This document shows positions 21,579 through 31,735 of a DNA stretch of 64,000 nt, one piece after another; position 1 is the stretch's first letter; each line of letters opens with the position of its first letter. The translations under genes were made by a program, and so were the position numbers. The stretch comes from Chaetoderma sp. LZ-2023a (Eukaryota > Mollusca > Caudofoveata > Chaetodermatida > Chaetodermatidae). The notes under the pieces are model-generated. The model saw only the letters and a list, made by a program, of their open reading frames with translations. It was not told the DNA's origin and did not search any database. The stretch lies in contig CM067363.1 of the NCBI GenBank assembly GCA_034401795.1, forward strand, positions 24,860,214 to 24,924,213. The letters run 5' to 3'.

Positions 21579-22439
21579 GACGACTCTCGGGCAGAGTTTG
21601 GTAGTTACAGTATAGATGAAGTATTATCACGAATGAAAGATTGATATTAAAACTGACACCAGAATACAAATAAATTTTTTGCCAGTCTGGAAATCAGGGA
21701 AAATCTTGAAAATGAGTTTCTATTTTTCCAGTCAAGGAAAACTCAAGGAATAAACTCGGGGAATTTGGCGGTGTCCAAACAGCATTTTGCCATTTTATCG
21801 TATGTGCGTCTTGTGTCATGTATCCAAGTTGTGTCCATTGACTGAAAATGGAAATACATTTAAAATTGTTGGATGCACAGGCTACAACTCTGTTGCATAT
21901 GTTATCATCATCTTAGTTGCTTTGCTACAACCACCTCTTCACTTCCTAACAACCTCGTTAAAGTCAAAATATTTATCATAGAATTTTTGGTAATTTCTCA
22001 GGACAGTATCAGGAAAATCTCAGGCAGGGAATTTGATTTTGATAAAGGGCTGGGAACTCTGCATCGGCATCCGTAATGGGTGGGATCAAAGGGCTCTTGA
22101 ACCCCTCCCCCCTTCCTCACCCGACCCCTCTCTTCTTAATCTGGACGATAAAAATATCTTTACACTCACTAAATACGTGGATGCGGAGTCAATTTCACAG
22201 CCATGAAAGGTCTATATTTATAGGTATTTAACTCCAGAAATGCAGGGGATCACCCTCGGAGCGTGTCTAGATTTCCCAATTTTCAGGTTGAGGACCCCGA
22301 TTACTCACATTTTGCAAACACATACATACCTCCATCGCAGACCAACCATACATGGTTGCCCTCCAGACCAACCATACACGCTTGCCAGGAGAATTTCCTG
22401 CGAATGCCCATGTCAGTCTCATAACTTTGACAACTATGC
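21579..22439. other. Intergenic DNA, no gene recognised
   Basis: Anonymous short frames only. A Lys/Pro-poor 100-codon frame at 22240-22542 shows no motif. Confidence 0.4.
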
Positions 22440-22862
22440 AACTATCTCCATGGTTTGCTCATTAAAGCAAATGTCGGATACAGAAACGTTCCACTGCACT
22501 CATATTATTAGGATAAAGCAATACAAGATATTTTCTTCGTGACTAACATGTATGTGAAAATAGCTCTGGTGTACTCGTGTGCATTCTCGTTAGACGTCAC
22601 ATTTCTACTGAAGTCGTTTCAAGCAGCTATTGCGTAATATTGAGCTATGTGAAGCGAATTCAAAGAAATCGCGTTTTAAGACTCTAAACCTCGTCGATTC
22701 GTTCGTCCTTAGCAGGTTCTCATAAACTCGAAAAAGACGAACAAACGATTATGATCAAAGCTAGTTATATTTCAGCCATGTATGAGGAGGATGGGTGAAT
22801 CACAAATTTCCGCCAATTTGTTTTGCTCTCGCCCCTCAAGGGAATAGGGTATTACATTCGGG

Positions 22863-22945
22863 TATATCTGTTTGTCTGTGTACGTGTGCGTGTGCGCGCG
22901 GGAGGGCATGCGTCCGGCAGTGCGTGCGCGCGCGTGTGCGCTCAG
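22863..22945. repeat. GT/GC alternating tract
   Basis: GTACGTGTGCGTGTGCGCGC and GTGCGTGCGCGCGCGTGTGC segments; potential Z-DNA. No gene. Confidence 0.8.
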
Positions 22946-23126
22946 TGTAAAAGAAAATTCAGAAATAGTTGTATTGTATGCATCATGGCCAATGAATCAA
23001 TCACGGGAAATGTCTCTGTAGATTATGCGCCAATGAAAACGCAATCAACAGTCAAGGACCTACATGGCGGAAGTCAGAGCTCACTCTCACTAAGCCATTT
23101 ATTGAATAAATTTGTTCCAAAAATTT

Positions 23127-23225
23127 AAATATTTATTATTGAATGTCCATTTGTAGGCCAGGAGACTAATTTTTTTTAATTTATCGCTGGAATTACTGGG
23201 TCGGTTATGGAGCAAGTCATTTCCA
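23127..23225 (+). repeat. Partial family-B fragment
   Basis: TGAATGTCCATTTGTAGGCC, a degenerate stem and GGGTCGGTTATGGAGCAAGTC apex; the distal arm is lost. Confidence 0.7.
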
Positions 23226-23673
23226 GTTGTCTTGGCTATATTAATCTTACCCTTTATTAGACTACGTAATAGGGTTAGTAACAAAAACATATTAATGTGG
23301 AGGCTATGAATCCGACCCGAAAATACTGAACTCCTAAGTGTCGCTTTTGAGAGCGGCGTGAGTGATGTAGCGAGTAGATACTATATCTATGGTACCAACT
23401 CTGCAGGATCTCGTGTGTTTTAGCCTCAAAAGCACGTCCCTCTCCGTACCCGGACATTCGCAGATATCTAGCAGCTGATTGGTCAGGCTAAAATACAGAG
23501 GGTGGGGAATGAACATGCACATATTGAAGAGTACCTACAATGCACCGTGTACATATGCAACTTGGTGTGATAACACCAGTGGTACCAAGAGAGATATGAT
23601 ACTATTGATTATTCCTCTACTATTTGGCAATACCAATTCTGGATTCAACCAAATTATCAAAATGCATGCCACA

Positions 23674-23895
23674 CAGAGCTCTAGATAAGCAGGGTTTTTA
23701 CGTTTTCACCCAATAAAAATTGCCAATCACCCAATTAATTTTTAACATCATGAGTACTGAAATAGAAAATCACCCAATTAATTTCAGTTCTCTTGCCTAT
23801 AATGCATAATAGCCAATTAAATTCCAAAGAAACCCAATTTACAAAATTTCTAAGAGTGAATCACCCAATTATTGAAAAGCTTATCTAGAGCTCTG
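23674..23895. mobile_element. hAT-type MITE with 8-bp target duplication
   Basis: 222 bp bounded by perfect 17-bp terminal inverted repeats CAGAGCTCTAGATAAGC. It is flanked on both sides by the direct repeat ATGCCACA (23666-23673 and 23896-23903). An 8-bp target-site duplication and a CAG-type terminus are hallmarks of the hAT superfamily. The interior is AT-rich, with repeated CACCCAATTAAT-type motifs and no coding capacity. Confidence 0.93.
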
Positions 23896-24137
23896 ATGCC
23901 ACATTATCCAAGATACTTTTATTCTCCCAGGCTACAACTGTAGCATATGAGGTGTGATATACCTTTAAACATCCAATAGATGGATCGGATTTATGACTCA
24001 AGCACATGACGTCATAGTCAAATAGGGCATTAGTTAACTGAGATCGCAATCATAATGGCATATCTAACTTCGTCTTGGTCATCGAAAAGTTCCTAAATAA
24101 TTTACTATTAAATGTCTTTGATGAATTTATTATTTAA

Positions 24138-24245
24138 CCGTTTAATGGCTAAATTTTGTCAAGAAAATAAAAATATTTGCTTATTGAATGTCCATTTGCA
24201 GGCAATTTTTTTCGATTCTTACCACTGGAATGACTGGCTCGGTTA
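24138..24245 (+). repeat. Truncated family-B MITE
   Basis: The left end CCGTTTAATGGCTAAATTTTG follows TTAA at 24134-24137. The hairpin is cut off after GACTGGCTCGGTTA. Confidence 0.75.
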
Positions 24246-24542
24246 TTGGTACCTAGAACTAATGTTCTCCATTGACCCCCGAAGGCGCAACGTGGCTTGG
24301 CTTTAAAGAGATGCTAATCTCATGTCATGGCTTGTATTGTTCTGGTAGATTATGGTTTATAGATTCCATATCATTCACATCCTGTCACATTCCCTCATCC
24401 GTATTAGGATCACATGCTATGTAATATGGCGTAAAGTTTGAACATATATCGCCGCCATTTTGTCTCCTCAAGCAATAGTAGGGCCTATGTGATGTCATGT
24501 AAGTGCCAATGTACCACATTTTTTATTTTTTAATAATCATCC
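24246..24542. other. Intergenic DNA, no gene recognised
   Basis: No feature seen. Confidence 0.35.
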
Positions 24543-24633
24543 TGCTGAATATTTTGAAACTAATTTGACTGGAAGCTGCTGCTGCATATGGCAGCAACAT
24601 CTTCTAGTCATATTAGAGTCAAAATATTCAACA
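24543..24633. repeat. Family-A-type hairpin
   Basis: Arms GCTGAATATTTTGAAACTAA and AGTCAAAATATTCAACAG enclose a GCTGCTGCATATGGCAGCAAC apex, without outer MITE halves. Confidence 0.8.
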
Positions 24634-25311
24634 GATTAAATGTATGATTTCTTGTATATAACATTGCCAAACTATAGACGGCACCTCCATTACTGAGAGT
24701 ATATACGGAGTTAGGTTTCTTCTGATTGGTTCAAAGATAAATCATGACAGCCATTATACGCTGTAGAAATATATCAACGTGTAGCTACTAAAGCCTGAAT
24801 AGCTTTCGTTGTCGCCTCGATAGAAAGCTATAATGTTAGGGAAGGATTATGGGTGGCAAATTCTATCAACTGAATGGTTAGCATAAGATAATGTGAGTTT
24901 TCTATTTTTATACTACTTTCAGGTAGAGATTGTCACCAATCAGCGTGATTAATCCCAATTGGATCCATGCTGTGCAGCTGGTGGATCCAGAATTTCTCGC
25001 GTTTCTTACGGATAGACGTGGCTTCCGGTGAATCAAGATCGTGATGGAGCACATACGCATAAGGTCGGGTACAAAACCGACAACAACAATCGGATGTGTC
25101 CACCAAATCCGGGTGCATACACAAAGGATCGCGTACAACCGGGTACAATCGGGTATAATCGTGTACAAGAATACAATAAAAGGAGCGTACAAACAGTGCA
25201 TCGGCATCCAGACTCAACAGACACTAACCGTTAGCGTCAGGACAGACCAAGCATCTTACAAGCTTTTCTAAAAATAATAATGTGAGTTTTCGTTTACATT
25301 AGCTGGCAGTG
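24634..25311. other. Intergenic DNA with a short GGGTACAATC repeat
   Basis: Around 25065-25195 the motif GGGTACAA/GGGTATAA/GTGTACAA recurs four or five times. Overlapping frames on both strands are a by-product. No counterpart is seen in the right arm of the inverted duplication, so the extra length is probably insertion. Confidence 0.4.
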
Positions 25312-25446
25312 AGTGGCTTACCTGTATAATTTTCAGGAAATTGATAGTTATGGCATTCGGGGATCGATCAATCCCAACATGGCGAAGTGTGGGTGGAGCT
25401 TAGATAAAGCTGGGCGGGGCATAGTTAAAGCTGGAAAGGTGAAATT
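25312..25446 (-). repeat. Partial family-A MITE (GC-box half)
   Basis: Runs from GAAATTGATAGTTATGGC through GATCGATCAATCCC to GTGGGTGGAGCTTAG and GGGCGGGGCATAG. Its mirror copy is the left part of 33405-33810, so this MITE predates the inverted duplication. Confidence 0.75.
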
Positions 25447-25645
25447 TGCCTTGTTAATGCCCTCCTCGGCGAACGTTCATATTCTCTATGTGAATCGTGA
25501 ATTTATTTGAAACCTACCTTGGTGCAACTCGAGAATACTATAGCACACATTTCCATATGACGAATAAAACTTGGAGGGTTTCTGTTATAGTGAATCAATA
25601 AAATCTATACATAGCCAAAGCCAGCTATAACATTTTCGTTCAAGA

Positions 25646-25821
25646 CCAGTAGCCTGCCCCACCCTACCACATTCTAGTAGCTTACCCCACCATACACCGT
25701 TCCAGTTGTCTTCCCTCACCCAAACACGTTCCAGTAATCTGCCCACCCTACCCCGTTTCAGTAGTCGGCCCCCACTCTAACCCATTCCAGTAGCCTGCTC
25801 CCATCCTATCCCATTTATTAT
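25646..25821. repeat. Minisatellite, about 29-bp unit, six copies
   Basis: Repeated units of the type CCAGTAGCCTGCCCCACCCT + ACCACATT. The mirror position at about 33055-33075 holds a single unit (AGCTACTGGTCC, inverted), so the array expanded after the duplication. Confidence 0.85.
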
Positions 25822-26195
25822 AATGATGTGTAACATCCATGTCTACACAGATACCATAAACACCTTTATGTCATAAAACATTGTTCTTGAGAATTAAAAC
25901 TACTTTAACTAGAAGTTCTTGGTGCACATGTACTCATCCCTCAAAAGGGATTCCTACACATCTGGTTGATATCGCAGCGGGTACGTAGGGGTGAGTGACA
26001 GATTGCTCTAGAAACTGGTGCAATATCCAAGATTTAAACTTGCGTAAATCAGTGCTCACAATTTACACAATAACATCCCACGTCACAAATACTCTCCATT
26101 TTAACAGAATAGTCCAAATATGACTTGATAATTGCGTTGGGGTAGATTAAACCATTGACCCTCGAATTTATTCATGACAATTAAAATCACAGCTC
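25822..26195. other. Intergenic DNA, no gene recognised
   Basis: No feature seen. Confidence 0.35.
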
Positions 26196-26272
26196 ACAGA
26201 AAATGTCCATGTGCAGACTAAGAGAAAACTATTTTTGAGAGTCTTGGCTTATATGAGTGTTAAAGGGGTAAA
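26196..26272 (+). repeat. Degenerate family-B fragment
   Basis: AATGTCCATGTGCAGACTAA and GTTAAAGGGG remain; the hairpin core is gone. Confidence 0.55.
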
Positions 26273-26999
26273 CATGGAGATCATTATATGGCGGGATGGT
26301 GCGTGGGATAGCCTTCCAACTTTCTGGATTTGCTCTGATCTTATAACATATCTTACACATTCTTTTATGCAACTGGTGCTAGCTTTCTATCAGCATTCCT
26401 ATTGGGCTAAATACACTTCCCAATAAGAGTGTGACCTGTAGATGCCTGTTTGTCTTTTTGTGAAATCTCCCGTCCCTAGTCACTTGACACTAGGCTGGTA
26501 CTGTCAAGGACAATTGAAACACGCCCCATCCCCAAATTCCACCATCCACGTCGTATTTGTACTTAGACCTAACCGAGTGTAATACTACCTTCAGGACGTG
26601 AGTAAAATAATCTATTTCAAACGACATATATTTCTCTCTCATTGATGCCTGGCGAGATAGAAGAGAAAAAGTATTCCCAGATGAAAATTATATCTAAAAA
26701 TGATTACAGATCGTATGTGCCAATGGCGGTTCTGAGAGTTGTGCTGTTCGTATTGGATTATTATCGCTTTTATTAGTACACAGTCTCCAGGGACATCTGC
26801 GGTGATTGAATCTCTGGTCACGGCGCATACAATTTAGCAGATGCTAACATGTTACCGTCTGTGCATTGTAGTGTATGTATTTCTGCTGGTCAATACAGAC
26901 ATACACATACCTGTTAATCAATATACTTGCTTTTGGGACCAATGATCACCATAATTGGGGGATCCATTTCTAGATATTGCCCACCGATATCTAACAAAG

Positions 27000-27310
27000 T
27001 ACCACCACTTTCTGGCAAATTCCCATCCTTTTTATAGCAAAGCCCCACCCACTGCTAACAAAGCAACACCCATTTCTAGCAATGTCCCCCTCCCCATTTA
27101 TAGCAGAGCCCCACCCATTTCTAGCAAATCTCCACCCATTTCTGGCACAGCCCCACCCTTTTCTAGGAAAGCTCCACTCATTTCTAGCAAAGCTCCACCC
27201 ATTTCTAGCAAATCTCTACCCATTTCTAGCAATTATCCGATCTTTTTCTAGCAAAGTTCCACCCATTTCTAACAAAGCAACATCTATTTATAGCAATGAC
27301 CCACCCAATG
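27000..27310. repeat. 21-bp minisatellite
   Basis: About a dozen units of CCACCCATTTCTAGCAAAGCT type. The unit closely resembles the GC-box end of family A (GCCCAYCTCTAGCTAAGCTC). Because 21 is divisible by three, repetitive frames (KAPPISS and HPFLAKL periodicity) stay open for 84-98 codons. I regard these as artefacts. Confidence 0.88.
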
Positions 27311-27479
27311 TCTCGTGCTTGCTGACTTTTTTTTAGGTATTTGCTATAATAGAGAGGCGCAGAATAATCTCGCAGGCAATTCTATTTGGAAATTACAATC
27401 TGAGATGGTATTCTCATGCGAGTTTAGAAACGGGCTTGAGTTGGTGTTGATACAATGATTCCCTTGCACATATGTGTCA

Positions 27480-28200
27480 GGTAATCACACGGAACTTCGA
27501 TGATGGCTTTATACAATTCAACAGCTTCTGGGAATGTGCTAAGTCAATTGTAATATCACAGTCATATATTCTATGAAATATATTTACCTCCACAGCCAAA
27601 TGATAGTATTGCAAGGCAGCCATAAGACGCTTTACTGGTGGGCATTTTCGAGTTACAGAATGCTGATGATGCAAAAGCAGCATGATTTTCAAAATGAACA
27701 CATGTTATCGCCTCAGATGAATAAGGAAAGCAAAGAATTCACGCCTTGAATGTGTGAATAATAGATTACTTGTCCCTGCCGACGCACGATCATACACTAT
27801 TAACCCGTTAACATTTGAAAGTAAAATGTCGCAATTACAATATAAGTATATGGGTAGGCAGTAGATTATTTTGAAACTAATTGGACTGGAGCCTGTTGCC
27901 GTCATAGGCAGCAACAGGTACCAATCCAAGTAGTTTTTAGATATTCAACAGAATAATCCTTGCATCAAACATAATTTGTCGTATTCTGATCAGTCAGATT
28001 TAAAGGGTTGAACAGCTATCGCCCGGTAGATACAATTATTACGCTCAGGCCCAATCAAAGTAGTTATATTTGGATCTTAAAGACGCACTTGAATTCGCAT
28101 TTTCTGACGAATAAATAGGCCATTATGGAACCAAACTCATTTGCTTAAAGTACCGCTATCACGATCAATCTTCCGGAGGAGGTCGTTAATCTGCACTCAG
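27480..28200 (+). repeat. Old third copy of the 35.4/41.1 kb repeat segment
   Basis: AAATATATTTACCTCCACAG at about 27580 resembles 35750-35765. TATCGCCC, CAGGCCATTATGGAA-like sequence and ACCGCTATCACGATCAATCTTCC at 28015-28180 match 36360-36540 and 42060-42240. The middle is replaced by a TTAA-bounded hairpin element. Confidence 0.65.
27804..28007. repeat. TTAA-type MITE with family-A-like hairpin
   Basis: The left terminus TTAACCCGTTAACATTT (TTAA at 27800-27803) is inverted against TTTAAAGGGTTGAA at the right. The hairpin at 27864-27950 has arms TATTTTGAAACTAATTGGAC and the complementary arm around GGCAGCAACAGG. The homologous segments near 36355 and 42057 read CTTTAGACAG with no insertion. 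Confidence 0.75.
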
Positions 28201-28201
28201 A

Positions 28202-28558
28202 TTTGGGGATTCCAGTTTATCCATCAATCATATGATGTCATAAGCAACTAGGTGACGTGTAAGATGGCGTCATAATCAATGACGTCCTGAATGACGTAGT
28301 TATGTTTGTCATGAGTGAGTAATTGATGACAGACTAAGCGTTGTTGTACGAACTGTATGTATTTACTATTTAATAAACATGTTGTTGTATATTTGCGCCC
28401 AGTCAAATTTGTTTCAAAATATTCAACAGCTTACCCGTATAGTTTTCTGGAAATTGATAGTCAGGGAGTTCAGTGATCGATTGATCTCAACACCAGCAAC
28501 GTGGCCGTGGAGCTTAGCCAGAGATGGGCCGGGCATAGCTAAAAGCGGAGCCCTCCAT
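28202..28558 (-). repeat. Family-A MITE copy
   Basis: GGATTCCAGTTTATCCATCA is followed by several CRE-like sites (TATGATGTCATAAGC, GTGACGTG, GACGTCCTGAATGACG). The hairpin's left arm is deleted. The right end carries the GC-box half and GCGGAGCCCTCCAT. Confidence 0.82.
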
Positions 28559-28777
28559 AGCAACCCCATGGCGAGAATGAACAGGCCAACTAACCACCCG
28601 TCACCTTCGGTCAAACACTCTCCCAGCATTGTAGCCATATTGCTTTCTTTAAACACGTTTATATATATATATATTACGATAGTCCATCGCCATATAATCA
28701 TTAAAGGGTTAAACGAGCAAGGCCATAACAGTTCAAGGTTTGGACTCTAATTCCTTACATAGAGAATCCGGAACGAG

Positions 28778-28874
28778 GTCACTTTTCATATCACTATTAC
28801 GGACCGAGTTGAAAATTATCAATTTGCACGAGATAATTTTCAACGAGGTTCATAATAGTGATATGAAAAGTGAC
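28778..28874. repeat. 44-bp-arm hairpin at the centre of the inverted duplication
   Basis: The arms read GGTCACTTTTCATATCACTA...TTGAAAATTATC and their complement with about four mismatches, around a loop of about 10 nt. It is unrelated in sequence to families A and B. Confidence 0.85.
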
Positions 28875-28887
28875 CGAGTTTGAGATT

Positions 28888-29529
28888 TTATTTACCATAT
28901 AAACTGTAATTTTGGAATATTTGCCAATAGTTGCTGATGTGACTTTTATCTGATTTCTCATTGGTGATTTTCGTGAAATCGATACCGCTGCTGTAACGCA
29001 CCACTACTTGATAACAGATACTGAATGCACAGCAAAATATAGGGACAAACACAAAATCTAGCGATGTCAGCCGTAGACTACACTTTGCTTCTAAGACTAT
29101 CACAGAGCCACGGCCATCAATCGTTACTTCGCTGCCGACTGATAAACTGTCAAACGGTGACATTTTGCGATGGCATGAATGACAAATCGTAGTAAACAAA
29201 TCGTAGTAAAACAGTACAGCGTAGTAATCCCTACGCGTCACGCTCACATCAATCGATGTTTTAATTGGTCGATTTAAATGGGTTGCGCACCCAACAGCCA
29301 ATGAAAATACTCCGTTGAATATGGCACGTATGCTCGTATCGAAAAAATACGGAACAGGCTAGAAGGCTTGTTTATATGGTAATATAATTTATGGGCTTTC
29401 AAGCAAGAAATGACTTCTACATTTAATGATCCAGCGAGAATTGTATGCCACCCGTAACCCTAAATTGAATTCTTTTTTGTAGTTTCATTAACCGGGTCCC
29501 AGTATCCAACAGACGTGAGATAATTTAGC
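28888..29529. other. Intergenic DNA, anonymous 137-codon frame
   Basis: The minus frame at 28888-29301 has an ATG and no recognisable domain; it has a Cys-containing hydrophobic middle (FVFVPIFCCAFSICY). A directly repeated CAAATCGTAGTAAA lies at about 29185-29213. ATTGGT and CCAAT boxes sit at about 29262-29300. This is too little to call a gene. Confidence 0.3.
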
Positions 29530-29697
29530 TGCTGAATATTTTGAAACTAATTTGACTGGGATATGTTGCTGCATATGAAGCAACAGCTCCCAGTCAAATT
29601 AGCTTCAAAATAATGTTTGATATTGACCGGGGCCTGTTGTTGTCATAGGCAGTAACAGCTTACAGTTAAATTACTTTCAAAATCTTCAATAGCATGA
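29530..29697. repeat. Two adjacent family-A-type hairpins
   Basis: 29530-29614 is a good stem (GAATATTTTGAAACTAATTT ... AATTAGCTTCAAAATAATG), and 29620-29697 is a second, more degenerate one (GACCGGGGCCTGTTGTTGTC ... AATTACTTTCAAAATCTTCA). Confidence 0.75.
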
Positions 29698-31239
29698 GTT
29701 TTTATACTAAGAATTATTTTTATCATCGTGTTTGGCATTTCATATTCTAAATGCATGGTTAATAGAGAAGGTGTCTATTAGACGGTCGTAGATGGCAGGA
29801 TTTACGACCGACCGACCAACTAACGCCTTTTACGGTGCACTACGCCCCTGGCGTTTGACACATATTGCATAGCTGGTATGTTTATTTTATTTTTTTATAC
29901 ACTAACGAGTAATGTAACACGCTATGTTATTGTATTACAGAGAACATCATTGAGAATTAACCAAGCGAGTATGCACTATACGGGAGAGAAATATCTATTT
30001 GATAGATGGCAGACCCACTGACACGCTGGCCATTAGAACTAGCCTACGTGTTAGACCCTAATAAAAAAAACCGTTACGGCTGTGAAATTCTCGATCACAC
30101 GTAGACAACACGCATTATGTTATACACAGGAATGTTAATCAAAGCATATATGGAACATTACAAGTAAACAGCACATTGATCTAATCATGTCACATACTTT
30201 GCATTTCTAAACAGAGATAGACAGGAATTTAGCCACCTGTTACAAACCAATCTTTTGGGCTGTCAAATATATTTCACTAGTTTCTAGAGTAATTTTTGCA
30301 GTAGATCCTAAGTCTGCCAGGTGCCCTTTAGATCTGTGTATATTTAATGACCTAATTGTGATACATTCAATATGGACGTCACTGACACCTAACCCGTATT
30401 CTGAAGTACTGGCGTGTCCGAATTAGAGGACCATTGTTTCAAAGTTGTTGTTCTTTGTGTCATTATAGCTCATTCTTTTAATTAGAATGTTGTTAGTTTC
30501 TAGTGCTATGACATCAGCCACATAATCCCCAAATCCAGCATGGCCGGCAAATCGTATTGATATCTATCACATTTTAATATAAGATTTTAAAAGATTTCAA
30601 AATGTGATCGAATTGCGTCAGCATGGTTTTCTGACATGGGATCCGGCTATTGGTCTATGTTAACTGTGTTTGAAGCATACGTGTTATGCTAAATAAAGGT
30701 CACTGGCAAATCTTTGTATCTTGCTACTGCTCAGCTGACAAATTTTTAGTTCGCTGCACCTGTAATACAAAATGGTAGCTGATCAGTATCTCTCACACTC
30801 CACAAATGGTTGGGGGTGGGTGGGTGAAGACTGGGCCCGAACGGGGGTATGAGTATGCGCGTACCCTTCCCCCAATGCAGTGGCTTGACTGGAATTCCCG
30901 CGAATGTCATGCCATTCTTGCACTATCACGTCGCCTTTCTACTTACCTGAATCCAAGTGTCCCGATTTAAAACAATTGTACAGGACACCGTGTGAATATC
31001 TAAAAGATAATCTGATGACGTTTGCAATATGAGTTATTAATATATGTGTATGATCTAGAATTATCTGCCATTGCATTGTGTCCATAGTTTCACATTTACA
31101 ATGAGAATAATACACCCAAGATAATAACAATGAAGAGACATAACAATAGCCTCGATCAGTTTGGCCAGGGCCGATCATGTCCTTAATACAGTCCAGGTTG
31201 GCTAGCATATTCTTAAAATAGCGGAAGTTATCGTATTAG
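29698..31239. other. Intergenic DNA, no gene recognised
   Basis: About 1.5 kb of unique-looking sequence. Only short anonymous frames (up to 89 codons, 30939-31208 minus) are present. It forms part of the spacer of the inverted duplication. Confidence 0.4.
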
Positions 31240-31669
31240 AATCTGCTACATTGTAGCATATGCGTCTTGACCAAAGTTTCAATCACCACAGACATCCCTG
31301 GTGACTGTACACTAATAAAAGCGATAGTAATCCAATATGAACAGCAAAAATCTCAGAATTGCCATAGGCACATCAGTTCTGCAATGATTTTAGATATAAT
31401 TTTCATATGGGAATACTTTTTTTCTCTGCTAGCCCGTCGCTTATCAATGAGACAGAAATATACGTCGTTTGGAATAGAGTATTGTATACACGTCTTGAAG
31501 GTAGTTCTACAGTCGGTTACATCTACGTCAAGAGAGAATGAAATGGATGGTGGAATTGGAGGGTGGGACGTGTTTTCAATTATATACCTGATATTGCCCA
31601 TCCGAAATGGCAAGACAATGTACAAGCGGAGGAACACTTTGCAAAATCGAACCCTAATAAACACAAGTT

Positions 31670-31735
31670 GATGGGCCAGTACTGGACCGACATCTGGGCC
31701 GCATTGGCCCGATATTGGCCTAGTACCAGCCCATT
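31670..31735. repeat. GGGCC-rich short repeat
   Basis: TGGGCCAGTACTGGACC, CATCTGGGCC and ATTGGCCCGATATTGGCC form a small cluster of imperfect palindromic units. Open frames crossing it match nothing I recognise. Confidence 0.5.

Larger units (their letters stand above)
22440..26840 (+). repeat. Left arm of a large inverted duplication
   Basis: Blocks 22440-22790, 23573-24130, 25400-25665 and 26510-26840 each match, on the opposite strand and in mirrored order, 34520-34858, 33620-33920, 33050-33310 and 31240-31590. Shared anchors include ATTTCCATATGA.GAATAAAAC and AATTCCACCATCCA. Differences between the arms are mostly mobile-element insertions and microsatellite expansion. Confidence 0.75.

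Noticed and set aside
26955..27310. CRISPR-like direct repeats
   Set aside because: Units are contiguous, degenerate and without unique spacers; the DNA is eukaryotic. The same reasoning excludes 25646-25821.
26955..27336. Repetitive KAPPISS-type protein frames
   Set aside because: The 21-bp minisatellite unit is a multiple of three, so several frames stay open automatically.
28888..29301. 137-codon minus frame as a host gene
   Set aside because: No domain, no conserved copy for comparison, and a length reachable by chance in a 64 kb window. Kept only as an anonymous frame.
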